This document shows, piece by piece, positions 17,674-27,404 of a DNA stretch of 64,000 nucleotides. Both the position numbers and the translations under genes were made by a program. The notes beneath the pieces were generated by a model, which searched no databases, had not been told where the DNA came from, and saw only the letters and a program-made list of their open reading frames with translations. Each line of letters starts with the position of its first letter. Position 1 is the first letter of the stretch. This DNA is from Mesorhizobium sp. STM 4661 (lineage in GTDB: Bacteria > Pseudomonadota > Alphaproteobacteria > Rhizobiales > Rhizobiaceae): positions 186,001-250,000 of the forward strand of contig NZ_CAAF010000082.1 in the NCBI RefSeq assembly GCF_000359125.1, given 5' to 3'.

Positions 17674-18948
17674 TCAATGCGCCGTCTTCGCAGTGGCCTT
17701 AGCGGCGCCTTCCTTCATCAGCCGGTCGATATGCATGCGGATATGCGCAGCCTCGGCGGTCGTGTTGGCAAGCGCGATGGCGCGGTCGAAGGCGGTGCGT
17801 GCCTCGTCGCCGCGGCCAAGCTGCATCAACAGGCCGCCCTTGAGGCCGAAGAAGTGGAAATAGCCGGAGAGCCTTTGTTCCAGCGGCTCGATCATGGCAA
17901 GTGCTGCTTCCGGCCCGAGCACCTTGGCGACCGCGACGGCGCGATTGAGCGTCACCACCGGCGACGGCTGCATCTGCTCGAGCAGGCCGTAGAGCAGGTC
18001 GATCTCGGTCCAGTCGGTATCCTCTGGTTTTTCGGCCCGCGCATGCAGCGCGGCGATCGCCGCCTGTACCTGATAGGGGCCGGGCTTCTGGTGGCGCAGC
18101 GCCTTGTCGACCAGCGCCAGGCCCTCGTCGATCATCTTGCGGCTCCACAGGCCGCGGTCCTGGTCCTCAAGCAGCACGATCTCGCCATTCTCGTCGAAAC
18201 GCGCCGGCGCACGCGCATGCTGGAGCAGCAGCAGCGCCGTCAGGCCCATGATCTCCGGTTCGGTCTGGAACAGCCGCAGAAGCAGCCTTGCCAGCCGGAT
18301 CGCCTCTTCGCACAGCGGCGCGCGGGCCGGCGCTTCGCCGCTATTGGTCGAATAGCCTTCGTTGAAGATCAGATAGACCATGGCGGCGACCGCGGCGAGC
18401 CGTTCCGAGCGCTCGACCGCACCGGGTGTCTCGAACGGCACGCCGGCATCGGCGATGCGCGCCTTGGCGCGGGTGATGCGCTGCTCCATGGCGCTTTCGC
18501 CGACGAGGAAGGCGCGGGCGATCTGCTTGACGGTCAGGCCGGAGACGATGCGCAACGCCACCGCGATCTGCTGCGTCGCCGGCAGGTCGGGATGGCAGCA
18601 GATGAACAGCAGCCGCAAGATGTCGTCGCGGTAATGCGCGCCGTCCAGCCGCTCGGCGATATCGGTCTCGGCATCCTCAAGGTCGGAAATCTGGTCTTCC
18701 TCCGGCAGCGGCGCCTGCTTGGCGCGCTTGCGCACCGCGTCGATGCCGCTGTTGCGGCCGACAAAGATCAGCCAGGCCACCGGATCGCGCGGCGGGCCGT
18801 TCTTCGGCCAGTTGTTCAGCGCTCTCAGGCAAGCGTCCTGAAAGGCTTCCTCCGCCGCATCGAGATCGCGAAAGTAGCGCAGCAACGCTCCCATCGCCTG
18901 CGGGCGGGCGGTGCTGATCGCCGTGCTGATCCAGGCAAGTTCTGTCAT
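17674..18948 (-). CDS. ECF42-type RNA polymerase sigma factor with C-terminal extension
   Basis: A 424-residue protein. Residues 1-180 are an ECF sigma factor: region 2 'LDAAEEAFQDACLRALNNWP' and 'DPVAWLIFVGRNSGIDAVRK', region 4 'LTVKQIARAFLVGESAMEQR'. The remaining 240 residues are the TPR-like/DUF6596 extension with 'VYLIFNEGYS' and 'LNRAVAVAKV'. Sigma factors of this build (ECF42 group) are paired with a YCII/DGPF protein rather than an anti-sigma factor, and that partner gene lies directly upstream with a four-base ATGA overlap. The target promoters are not known from the sequence. Confidence 0.93.
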   Translation of the reverse strand: MTELAWISTAISTARPQAMGALLRYFRDLDAAEEAFQDACLRALNNWPKNGPPRDPVAWLIFVGRNSGIDAVRKRAKQAPLPEEDQISDLEDAETDIAERLDGAHYRDDILRLLFICCHPDLPATQQIAVALRIVSGLTVKQIARAFLVGESAMEQRITRAKARIADAGVPFETPGAVERSERLAAVAAMVYLIFNEGYSTNSGEAPARAPLCEEAIRLARLLLRLFQTEPEIMGLTALLLLQHARAPARFDENGEIVLLEDQDRGLWSRKMIDEGLALVDKALRHQKPGPYQVQAAIAALHARAEKPEDTDWTEIDLLYGLLEQMQPSPVVTLNRAVAVAKVLGPEAALAMIEPLEQRLSGYFHFFGLKGGLLMQLGRGDEARTAFDRAIALANTTAEAAHIRMHIDRLMKEGAAKATAKTAH

Positions 18949-19319
18949 GCGGAACCCCCGGTGGGATTGAAGACGGAAACCGGCCGTATCTCGTAGGAGC
19001 CGCCGCTTGGATTGACCTCGGAAAGCTCGCGGGCGAAATCAACCGCCTCGTCGAGATCGGCGCATTCGAGCGTGTAGAAGCCGAGGAACTGTTCCTTGGT
19101 TTCGGCGAACGGACCGTCGATGACGACCGCTTCGCCCTTGACCTTTCTCAGCGTTGTCGCCGCCGTCGTCGGCAACAGCCGCGCCACTGGGCCAAGCCGG
19201 CCGGCTTTGGCGTATTTTTCCTGCACACCCAGAAGTTTCGTCATGACCTCGTCATCCTGTTCCTTGCTCCAGGAGCAGACGACGTCTTCCGAGGCGTAGC
19301 AGAGGATAGCGTAGAGCAT
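18945..19319 (-). CDS. YCII/DGPF-domain protein, partner of the ECF sigma factor
   Basis: A 124-residue YCII-related protein with the eponymous motif 'VIDGPFAETKEQFLGFYTLE' at about residues 66-85. It starts 'MLYAILCYAS' after AAAGGAC. DGPF proteins have a ferredoxin-like fold and accompany ECF42 sigma factors, though their role in signalling is not settled. The stop overlaps the sigma gene start, so both are made together. Confidence 0.93.
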   Translation of the reverse strand: MLYAILCYASEDVVCSWSKEQDDEVMTKLLGVQEKYAKAGRLGPVARLLPTTAATTLRKVKGEAVVIDGPFAETKEQFLGFYTLECADLDEAVDFARELSEVNPSGGSYEIRPVSVFNPTGGSA

Positions 19320-19433
19320 GGGATGTCCTTTTCTCGTTCAAAGGACGAAACACTAGGACTGATCCCGACAGTGCGTCGATAAAAAAATCGCCTTGCGATG
19401 GACACGCAAGCCGGCGACAGCCCGAACCTTGCG

Positions 19434-20540
19434 TCAGCCCTCCCGCGCCCTCAGCCATCTCAGGACGAGCGCTTCCTCATCGTCGAGGCCGGGTATCGAA
19501 CGCTTTCGCTTGTTCGCCTCCGCCATTTCGCCGAGCAGCCGGCCTTCGGACCAGGCGTCGAAGACTTGTGGGTGGATGTAGCATTTGCGGCAGACGGCGC
19601 GCGTATTGCCGAGCCGCTCGGCCACCTTGTCGACGACGCCGTTGATCACCCGCCTCTGCTGCGCCTGGCTTTCAGGGCGCTCCGTCTGCGCAAACAGCGA
19701 CGCGGCATGTATGGTGCCGCCCCAGGTCCGGAAATGCTTGGAACTGAAAACGGTCCCGGCCGCATTCCTGATATAGCGGTTGACGTCGTCGGAGCGAACC
19801 GGGCGTCGGTTTCCATCCTCGTCGAGATACTGGAACAGCTTCTGGCCCGGTAGATCCTGCGCGCCACGCACGATCCTGGCGATCCGGCGATCGACAAGCT
19901 TCAGCTTCCACTCCTTGCCGGATTTGCCCTTGAAAGCAAACCGCAGGCTCGAGCCCTTGATGTCGACATGGCGGTCGCGCAACGTGGTCAGCCCAAAACT
20001 CTTGTTGTCGCGGGCATAGGCGGCATTGCCGACGCGGATCATCGTGTTGTCGAGCAGCCATACCACGGCAGCGACGACGCGTTCCAACGGCAGGCCGCGA
20101 CGACGCAGATCGGCATCGATCCGGCGACGAAGCTCAGGCAGGTTTTCGGCAAAGGCGACGAGGCTCGAATATTTGGCCCCATCGCGCTCCTCAGCCCATA
20201 GCGCATGGTAGCGATACTGCTTGCGCCCACGCAGGTCTCTTCCCGTCGCCTGGATGTGGCCATCGGCGTCGGGCGAAATCCACACATCCGTCCAGGCCGG
20301 CGGGATGGCGAGCGCCTTGATGCGCGCAAGGGTGTCATCGCTCGAGGCCCGGCCATTTGGCGCTTTGTAGGAAAATCCCTTGCCTGCCCTCAGACGGCGG
20401 ATACCGGGCTCGGTGTCGACAACATAGGTCAGCGAGGCTTGATCGGCCGAGGCCTGCGCGCCGTTCTTCTGCACCCCAGTGCTCGATGCCGCTTCACTGG
20501 CGGCCAATCGGCCGGACGGCGACCCGGATTTGTCCAGCAT
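19434..20540 (-). CDS. DNA topoisomerase IB (poxvirus/bacterial type)
   Basis: A 368-residue type IB topoisomerase. After a poorly conserved N-terminus (1-40) come the N-terminal domain ('PAWTDVWISPDADGHIQATG', 'GRKQYRYHALW') and the catalytic domain, with MIRVGN (Arg169), the 'FAFKGKSGKEWK' lysine loop, FRTWGGT (Arg271) and the nucleophile Tyr321 in CRKCYIHPQVF. All catalytic residues are present, so it should relax supercoiled DNA. Length and layout are typical of bacterial TopIB. It stands alone between the sigma-factor pair and the transglutaminase cluster. Confidence 0.93.
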   Translation of the reverse strand: MLDKSGSPSGRLAASEAASSTGVQKNGAQASADQASLTYVVDTEPGIRRLRAGKGFSYKAPNGRASSDDTLARIKALAIPPAWTDVWISPDADGHIQATGRDLRGRKQYRYHALWAEERDGAKYSSLVAFAENLPELRRRIDADLRRRGLPLERVVAAVVWLLDNTMIRVGNAAYARDNKSFGLTTLRDRHVDIKGSSLRFAFKGKSGKEWKLKLVDRRIARIVRGAQDLPGQKLFQYLDEDGNRRPVRSDDVNRYIRNAAGTVFSSKHFRTWGGTIHAASLFAQTERPESQAQQRRVINGVVDKVAERLGNTRAVCRKCYIHPQVFDAWSEGRLLGEMAEANKRKRSIPGLDDEEALVLRWLRAREG

Positions 20541-20615
20541 GTCCTCTCCATGGAAATTTTCCCATAGATAAGCGCCGGACCGGCCGCTGGTTCCGGCATG
20601 GCTCCTGGAATGCTG

Positions 20616-21500
20616 TCAGGCCTTCTCGAGCGCGACAGGGATAACGTCGACGGCTTGCTCGCCGACCTGTCCGCCTGTCGTCTTCAGGACGCCGACGATC
20701 GGCGCCACATCCGAATAGTCGCGGCCATAGCCGACGGTGATGTGGTCGTTGCTGGCCCGCATGCCGTTGGTCGGATCGAACTCCTGCCAGCCGGCATCGC
20801 GCCCGCACCATACCTTTACCCAGGCATGCATGGCATCGGCGCCTTCGAGCCGCGGCTTGCCCTTGGGCGGAATGGTGCGCAGGAAGCCGCTGACATAGCC
20901 GGCGGGAATGCCGAGACCCCTAAGGCCAGCGATCATGATATGCGAAAAGTCCTGGCAGACCCCCCGCTTCAGGCCGAAAGCGTCGCTGGCCCGGGTGCGC
21001 ACCGTGGTCGCCTCGCCGTCATAGGTAAAATCGTGGTGGATGCGGTTGCACAGGTCCATCGCCGTGCTGACGGCCGAACTGCTCGCACTGCCGCGCGCAT
21101 AAGCCGTGATATCAGCGTCGATGCCCGCGTGATCGCTGGCGGCCAGAAAATGATGCGGTGTATCAGGCGAGAGCGATCGCACCGCATCGACTTCCTCTCT
21201 CAGCCGGCGAATATCGGGCGACACGTCCAGCCCGATCTCCGGCCGCGAGACCGAAACCCGCGCGCTCATCCTGATGTCGAGCGCATCATGCACGTCGCGA
21301 AAGGCGATCGAGGTGACGCTGTTGCCGAAGAAATCGGAAAAGTCCGAGCGCTCGCCCGGCGCCGGCGTAAACGACAGTGAAGCGGCGATCACGCGCTGCA
21401 CGCCTGATATCGTCGACGGCAGCACGCGTACCTGATGGCGGCCGCCGCCGGCAGCCGCGTCGTAATCGTAACTGAGATGAAGCCTGATGTCGTAGAGCAT
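20616..21500 (-). CDS. Transglutaminase-like protein (small, of the alpha-E/ATP-grasp cluster)
   Basis: A 294-residue cytoplasmic transglutaminase-like cysteine protein. A beta-rich N-terminal domain (1-120, Bact_transglu_N type) precedes the catalytic triad Cys182 (KRGVCQDFSH), His225 (DAMHAWVKV) and Asp242 (QEFDPTNG). It lies three bases after the ATP-grasp/alpha-E gene and is the last of a three-gene set. Such clusters are widespread in proteobacteria and are thought to make or break an amide-linked peptide modification; the product is not known. Confidence 0.9.
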   Translation of the reverse strand: MLYDIRLHLSYDYDAAAGGGRHQVRVLPSTISGVQRVIAASLSFTPAPGERSDFSDFFGNSVTSIAFRDVHDALDIRMSARVSVSRPEIGLDVSPDIRRLREEVDAVRSLSPDTPHHFLAASDHAGIDADITAYARGSASSSAVSTAMDLCNRIHHDFTYDGEATTVRTRASDAFGLKRGVCQDFSHIMIAGLRGLGIPAGYVSGFLRTIPPKGKPRLEGADAMHAWVKVWCGRDAGWQEFDPTNGMRASNDHITVGYGRDYSDVAPIVGVLKTTGGQVGEQAVDVIPVALEKA

Positions 21501-21503
21501 GCC

Positions 21504-23915
21504 TTACCCGAAATAGGCTTTGGCGAGGCTGTTGTAGAGACCGCCTATCTCATTGGCGAGATCGTCGAGCGCCTTTGCCGTCATGTCCGAGGGCTCCTTG
21601 ATGGCGATTGCCGTGTTGAGCTGCAATATCTCTTTCGCCGCCAGCGACATATGCCCCTCGCCGCCGACCGCAGGCAGCAGCGCGATTTCGGCCTTCAGCC
21701 GCTCGAGCTGGAACAGGATCGAACGTGGGTTGAGCGGATCAAGCACCAGGAGATCGATCACCGTGCGCCGGCCGGCCTGTACCGGGTACTGCCGCCGGTG
21801 GGTCATGACGCTGTCGCCGATCTCCAGCATCATGTCGAGCGCGCCGTCCGGCGCCGCCGCCCTGGTCAGCCGGGCAAGCGTGCGGGCGATCTGGATGCCG
21901 CGTTCCAGGCGCCTGCCGATCTCCAGGAAACGCCAGCCGGTGAAGCGATACATATTCTCATGCAGCAGGCCGGAAAACCCCGCGAGCTTGCGCAGCATGA
22001 CCGTCATCGCCCGCGTCGCATCGTCGCCCGGCGCCACCGTCTCCGCGAACTGGTGAATGGTCTTCGACAGATCCTTCAGCGCCAGCCAGCCGTCGGGCGA
22101 GAAGCGGTCGCGGATTTGCCCGGCGCTGTAGACCGCGCTGTCCAGCGTGGAGATCAGCCCCGACGGGATCGCCGATTGAACGTCGATGCCGAAAGGTTCG
22201 AGATAGTCCCTGACATCGGCAAGCAAGGGCATGTCCGGATCGGAGGTCTCCGCCAGCCGCACATGATAGGCGCGCAGGATGCGCACCGTGTCTTCCGACC
22301 GTTCGATATAGCGGCCGAGCCATGTCAGGTTTTCCGCCGAGCGGCTGGGCAGGCTGCCCGGCAGGGTGCGGGTGAAGCTGTCGTGCTCCTGCGGCAGCAG
22401 CGTCTCGCGCTCGACAGGCCTGTCGCTGATCACCCACACATCCGCCGCCTGGCCGCCGCGCTGCATGGCGATGGCCGTCGGATCAAGTGAGAAGCCGACC
22501 CGGGCAAAGCCGCCCGGCATCACCGTCCAGCCTTCCGGCGTGCGCGCCAGATAGACACGCAGGCTTGCCGGACGTGGCTCCAGCCAGCCGCCGACATAGA
22601 CCGGCGTGGTCGAAAGCGTCACCGCTTCCTGGCCGACGAAGTCGCCGCCGTCCCGTTCGATCCGCGCGATCAGCTCGGTCCGTTCCTCCTCAGACAGTGC
22701 CGAGCCCAGTTTGGTGCAATCGTCGTCCTCAAAGGCAAGCCGCGTCGACAGCGCCGGCCCAATCACCATGCGATCGAGATTGGCCAGCACATGTTCGCGC
22801 TCCCTCTCCCGCCCGCACCACCATGTCGCGACGCTCGGCAGCAGAAGCTCCTCGCCCCGCAATTCGCGCGCAATCTTCGGCAGGAAGGCGAACAGCGCCC
22901 GCGTTTCCATCAGACCGGAGCCGAGCGCGTTGACAGCTGAAACGGCTCCCCGGCGGATCGCTTCGACCAGCCCGGGTGTGCCGATCTGCGAATCCGGCCG
23001 CAATTCGAGCGGATCGGCGAAGGCGGCGTCGAGCCGCCGCCACAGCACGCTGACCGGCATCAGGCCTGAAACGGTGCGCACCATCAGCCTGCCGCCGGAG
23101 ACGGTCAGGTCTCCGCCTTCAAGCAGCATGATGCCGAGATAGCGCGCGATATAGGCGTGTTCGTAGTAGGTTTCGTTGAGCGGTCCCGGCGTCAAGATGG
23201 CGACACGGCCGCCGGTCTCCTTGGCCATGCCATTCAGCGCGTCGCGGAAGCGGCGGAAGAAGCCGGCCAGGCGGTGCACATGCATCTCGCCATAGATGTC
23301 GGACAGCGCCCGCGTGGTGGCGACACGGTTTTCCAGCGCGAAGCCTGCGCCCGATGGCGCCTGCGTGCGGTCGCCCAGCACCCACCAACGGCCGTCCGGA
23401 CCGCGGCCGAGCTCGAAGGCGCAGAAATGCAGGAAATGGCCGCTGGCAGGCCTGACGCCGACGACCGGCCGCAAATATTCCGGGCTCGCCGCTATCAGTC
23501 CCGCCGGCAGGATGCCTTTCTCGACCAACCGGTTCGGTCCATAGATGTCGGCGATCGTTTCCTCGAACAGCTCGGCCCGCTGAACGAGGCCGGCACTGAT
23601 CGCGGCCCATTCCTGCTCCTCGATCAGCAGCGGAACATGCGCCAGCGGCCATTCCCGCTCATTGGCGCCGGCCTTGTCGTAGACGCGGTAATAGACGCCG
23701 GCGTCGCGCAGATACTGGTCGGCGCGGGCGAAGCGCTGGGCGAGCTTTTCCGGCCCCAGTTCTTCCAGCGCCTCGATGAAGGCCTTCCAGACCGGGCGGG
23801 GGTTGCCCGATGCATCGACCATCTCGTCGACGACGCCGTCGATCGGCTGGTAGTGTTCCAGCAGACTGTGGACCAGCGGCTTGCCGCGTATCTTTTTCTG
23901 ATTCCCCTTTGCCAT
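21504..23915 (-). CDS. Fused circularly permuted ATP-grasp / alpha-E domain protein
   Basis: An 803-residue fusion. Residues about 1-470 are a circularly permuted ATP-grasp domain ('ADIYGPNRLVEKGILPAGLI', 'RWWVLGDRTQAPSGAGFALE', 'ILTPGPLNETYYEHAYIARY'). Residues about 490-800 are the helical alpha-E domain, beginning 'SRSAENLTWLGRYIERSEDT'. In many genomes these are two genes. It lies in an operon between two transglutaminase-like genes, six and three bases from its neighbours. ATP-grasp enzymes make carboxylate-amine bonds, so a peptide ligase acting with the transglutaminase-fold proteases is the usual hypothesis. Confidence 0.92.
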   Translation of the reverse strand: MAKGNQKKIRGKPLVHSLLEHYQPIDGVVDEMVDASGNPRPVWKAFIEALEELGPEKLAQRFARADQYLRDAGVYYRVYDKAGANEREWPLAHVPLLIEEQEWAAISAGLVQRAELFEETIADIYGPNRLVEKGILPAGLIAASPEYLRPVVGVRPASGHFLHFCAFELGRGPDGRWWVLGDRTQAPSGAGFALENRVATTRALSDIYGEMHVHRLAGFFRRFRDALNGMAKETGGRVAILTPGPLNETYYEHAYIARYLGIMLLEGGDLTVSGGRLMVRTVSGLMPVSVLWRRLDAAFADPLELRPDSQIGTPGLVEAIRRGAVSAVNALGSGLMETRALFAFLPKIARELRGEELLLPSVATWWCGREREREHVLANLDRMVIGPALSTRLAFEDDDCTKLGSALSEEERTELIARIERDGGDFVGQEAVTLSTTPVYVGGWLEPRPASLRVYLARTPEGWTVMPGGFARVGFSLDPTAIAMQRGGQAADVWVISDRPVERETLLPQEHDSFTRTLPGSLPSRSAENLTWLGRYIERSEDTVRILRAYHVRLAETSDPDMPLLADVRDYLEPFGIDVQSAIPSGLISTLDSAVYSAGQIRDRFSPDGWLALKDLSKTIHQFAETVAPGDDATRAMTVMLRKLAGFSGLLHENMYRFTGWRFLEIGRRLERGIQIARTLARLTRAAAPDGALDMMLEIGDSVMTHRRQYPVQAGRRTVIDLLVLDPLNPRSILFQLERLKAEIALLPAVGGEGHMSLAAKEILQLNTAIAIKEPSDMTAKALDDLANEIGGLYNSLAKAYFG

Positions 23916-23921
23916 GGCTGA

Positions 23922-26900
23922 TCAGAGTCTTGCGGGTCGCCTGAGGTCAAGGGTCATCGGGAAATCTTCCGCGGCTTCTTCGTCGCGCAACACATAGGCT
24001 GACGGCGTATGGCCGCGCGGCTCGAAACGGGCAAGCCGCCGCGCCGCCGCTTCGTTGCCATTGACCGGGAAAGTGTCGTAATTGCGCCCACCGGGATGCG
24101 CGACATGGTAGACGCAGCCGCCGACCGCCCGGCCCGACCAGCGATCGTAGATGTCGAAGACCAGCGGCGTGTTGACCGGCAGCGCCGGATGCAGGCCCGA
24201 TGCCGGCTGCCAGGCCTTGAAGCGGACGCCCGCCACCGCGATCTCCCTGTTGTCGGTGACTTTCAGCGGCACGATGCGGCCGTTGCAGACGATGGCGTGG
24301 CGTTCCGGGTTGAGACCTTCGGTCTTCACCTGCAGCCGCTCGACCGAGGAATCGACGAAGCGCACGGTACCGCCGATCGCGCCCTGTTCACCCATGACGT
24401 GCCACGGCTCCAGCGCCTGCCGCAGCTCCAGCTTGATGCCGGCATGCTGGACCTCGCCGCAGAACGGAAAGCGGAATTCGAGCTGCGCGTCGAACCATTC
24501 GGGGCGAAACTCGAAGCCGTTCAGCTTGAGGTCGTCGAGCACGTCGAGAAAGTCGGCCCAGACGTAGTGCGGCAGCATGAAACGGTCATGCAGCGAGGTG
24601 CCCCAGCGCACGAAACGACCGTCGAGCGGGTTCTTCCAGGTACGCGCAATGATGGCGCGCACCAGCAATTGCTGCGCCAGTGACATGCGCGCATTGGGCG
24701 GCATCTCGAAGCCGCGGAACTCGACCAGCCCCAGCCGTCCGGTCGGCCCGTCCGGCGAAAACAATTTGTCGATGCAGATTTCCGAGCGGTGCGTATTCCC
24801 TGTCACGTCGGTCAGAAGGTTACGGAACAGCCGGTCGACCAGCCACGGCAACGGCGCGCTGCCGCTGTCCGGATGCGGCACCTGCGCCATCGCGATTTCG
24901 AGCTCGTAGAGCGAATCGTGGCGCGCCTCGTCGAAGCGCGGCGCCTGGCTGGTCGGACCGATGAACAGGCCCGAGAACAGATAGGACAGCGACGGATGCC
25001 GCTGCCATTGCAGCACCAGGCTCTTCAAGAGATCCGGACGGCGCAGGAACGGGCTGTCATCGGGCGTCGCCCCGCCGACGACGACATGATTGCCGCCGCC
25101 GGTGCCGGTGTGACGGCCATCGATCATGAACTTGTCGGCGCCGAGCCGCGTTTGCCGCGCCTCCTCGTAGATTGCCGTGGTCGTCGCCACGCAATCCTGC
25201 CAGTTGGCGGCCGGATGGATATTGACCTCGATGACGCCAGGATCGGGCGCCACCCGGATGACGTTGAGGCGCGGATCGTGCGGCGGGCCATAGCCTTCGA
25301 TATGCACCGGCACCCCGATCGCCCTTGCCGCGTTCTCCGCCGCCGCGACGAGTTCGAGATAATCCTCCAATGCCTCGACCGGCGGCATGAACACGCAAAG
25401 CCGCCCGTCGCGCGGCTCGACCGAAAGCGCGGTGCGCACCGCGCCGCCGATCTCGGTGATCTCCTGCTCGACGCGATCCTGCTGACCAGTCGTAGCCGTG
25501 AACGACGCAGCCTGCTGGCGGCGCGCCATTTCGTCGGCGCCTTCCAGTTCGGCCGGTGCCGCTGCGGGCAAGATAGCCTCGCGTGCCGGCAGCGGACCGC
25601 GCGGCAGCGACGGGTCGACCGGCACGATGTAGGGAAACTGCGCCGGCGGCACATAGGGCAGCGTGCCGAGCGGCAAGCGATAGCCGACCGGTGAATCGCC
25701 CGGCACCAGGAACAGCCGGCCGCGCCGCGTCTTCCATTTCTCCGACCGCCAGCGTGGCCCCAATGCCTGGCTGTTCCAGCGCTGGACCGGCAGCACATAG
25801 CCCGACGGCTTGGTCAGGCCGCGTTCGAACACCTTCGCCATCCGGCTGCGTTCCTCGGGATCCTCCAGCTTCGAATTGGACGGATCGACATTGTCGGGCA
25901 GCTTGCCTTCCTTGAGCAGCCACTCTGCCGGATCCTCATAGGCTTCGCTGACCATGGTCTTGTCGATACCGAGCTCGCCGGCGATCGCCGTCAGCAGGCT
26001 TTCCGCCTGCTTCGGTCCGACATCCGCCTCGCTCTTTTCCCGCGCAATCAGCGACGGGTCGCTCCACACCGGCTCGCCATCGGCGCGCCAGTAGAGCGAG
26101 AAGGTCCAGCGCGGCAGGCTCTCGCCCGGATACCATTTGCCCTGGCCGTAATGCAGGAAGCCGCCCGGCGCGAAACGTTCGCGCAGTTTTCTGATCAGCG
26201 CGTCGGCCTTTTCGCGTTTGGTCGGGCCGACGGCGGCGGTGTTCCATTCGTCCGCCTCGAAATCGTCGATCGACACGAAGGTCGGCTCCCCGCCCATCGT
26301 CAATCGCACATCGCCTGCCTCAAGCGCGGCATCGACCTTGTTGCCGAGCGCATCGAGCGCCAGCCAGCTTTCATCGGAGAACGGTTTGGTGATGCGCGGG
26401 TGCTCGGCGATGCGGTCGACCCGCATGTCGAAGCCGAACTCGACATTGGCGAAGCTGGCCATGCCGGAAATGGGTGCGGCGTTGCGGAAATGCGGCGTCG
26501 CCGCCAGTGGCACATGGCTTTCGCCGGTGAGCAGGCCGGAGGTCGGATCGAAGCCGATCCAGCCGGCGCCTGGAAGATAGACCTCGCACCAGGCATGCAG
26601 ATCGGTGAAGTCGATCGCCGTGCCCGGCGGTCCGTCGAGCGCGACGAGGTCGGGCTTGAGCTGAATCAGATAGCCGGAGACGAAGCGCGCGGCGATGCCG
26701 AGATTCCTGAGGATCTGCACCAGCAGCCAGCTCGAGTCGCGGCATGAGCCTTTCCTGGCAGCAAGCGTCTCCTCCGGCGAGAAGACGCCGGTTTCCATGC
26801 GCACGATATAGGCGATCTCGCGCTGCAGCCGCGCATTGAGGTCGACGACGAAATCGACCGTGTTCCTCGGGCTGCGGTCGATAGTAGCGAGAAAGGACGA

Positions 26901-27281
26901 CAGCAAGGGGCCAGCCGGCTCCGGCGTCCGGTAAATGGCGAGATCGTCGCTGATCTCTTCCGGGTACTCGAACGGAAAGGTCTCGGCCGACGGCTCGACG
27001 AAGAAGTCGAACGGATTGTAGACGGTCATGTCGGCGACGAGGTCGACCTCGATCTTCAGCTCCGTCACCGGCTCCGGGAAAACGAAGCGGGCAAGGAAGT
27101 TGCCATACGGGTCCTGCTGCAGGTTGACGAAGTGGTTTGCCGGCTCGACCTTCAGCGAGTGGCTGAGCACCTTGGTGCGGGAATGCGGCGCCGGCTGCAG
27201 CCTGATGACCTGGGGACCAAGCACCACCGGCCGGTCGTATTTGTAATGGGTCAGGTGATAGACGGCGGCCAGAATTGCCAT
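23922..27281 (-). CDS. Large transglutaminase-like / DUF2126 protein
   Basis: A 1119-residue protein. Residues 1-290 are a transglutaminase-like domain with Cys180 (RKGSCRDSSWLL), His229 (TDLHAWCEVY) and Asp245 (GFDPTSG). The rest is DUF2126, a glutamine-synthetase-like region with 'RLTMGGEPTFVSIDDFEADE', 'LHYGQGKWYPGESLPRW' and 'DGRHTGTGGGNHVVVGGATP'. It is the first gene of the cluster and about 120 bases from the acyl-CoA dehydrogenase upstream. The GS-like fold again points to amide-bond synthesis coupled to a cysteine peptidase; the substrate is unknown. Confidence 0.92.
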   Translation of the reverse strand: MAILAAVYHLTHYKYDRPVVLGPQVIRLQPAPHSRTKVLSHSLKVEPANHFVNLQQDPYGNFLARFVFPEPVTELKIEVDLVADMTVYNPFDFFVEPSAETFPFEYPEEISDDLAIYRTPEPAGPLLSSFLATIDRSPRNTVDFVVDLNARLQREIAYIVRMETGVFSPEETLAARKGSCRDSSWLLVQILRNLGIAARFVSGYLIQLKPDLVALDGPPGTAIDFTDLHAWCEVYLPGAGWIGFDPTSGLLTGESHVPLAATPHFRNAAPISGMASFANVEFGFDMRVDRIAEHPRITKPFSDESWLALDALGNKVDAALEAGDVRLTMGGEPTFVSIDDFEADEWNTAAVGPTKREKADALIRKLRERFAPGGFLHYGQGKWYPGESLPRWTFSLYWRADGEPVWSDPSLIAREKSEADVGPKQAESLLTAIAGELGIDKTMVSEAYEDPAEWLLKEGKLPDNVDPSNSKLEDPEERSRMAKVFERGLTKPSGYVLPVQRWNSQALGPRWRSEKWKTRRGRLFLVPGDSPVGYRLPLGTLPYVPPAQFPYIVPVDPSLPRGPLPAREAILPAAAPAELEGADEMARRQQAASFTATTGQQDRVEQEITEIGGAVRTALSVEPRDGRLCVFMPPVEALEDYLELVAAAENAARAIGVPVHIEGYGPPHDPRLNVIRVAPDPGVIEVNIHPAANWQDCVATTTAIYEEARQTRLGADKFMIDGRHTGTGGGNHVVVGGATPDDSPFLRRPDLLKSLVLQWQRHPSLSYLFSGLFIGPTSQAPRFDEARHDSLYELEIAMAQVPHPDSGSAPLPWLVDRLFRNLLTDVTGNTHRSEICIDKLFSPDGPTGRLGLVEFRGFEMPPNARMSLAQQLLVRAIIARTWKNPLDGRFVRWGTSLHDRFMLPHYVWADFLDVLDDLKLNGFEFRPEWFDAQLEFRFPFCGEVQHAGIKLELRQALEPWHVMGEQGAIGGTVRFVDSSVERLQVKTEGLNPERHAIVCNGRIVPLKVTDNREIAVAGVRFKAWQPASGLHPALPVNTPLVFDIYDRWSGRAVGGCVYHVAHPGGRNYDTFPVNGNEAAARRLARFEPRGHTPSAYVLRDEEAAEDFPMTLDLRRPARL

Positions 27282-27404
27282 GGTGCCCCGGAAGTCGGCG
27301 TTTCAAAATGAATTCGCCGAACCCTGACACGAATGCCGGCCATTCTCCAAGCAGAGATGTTGCGCTGCACCTAATTTAAGCAGCGCCGAACGGTCCAACG
27401 CCGT

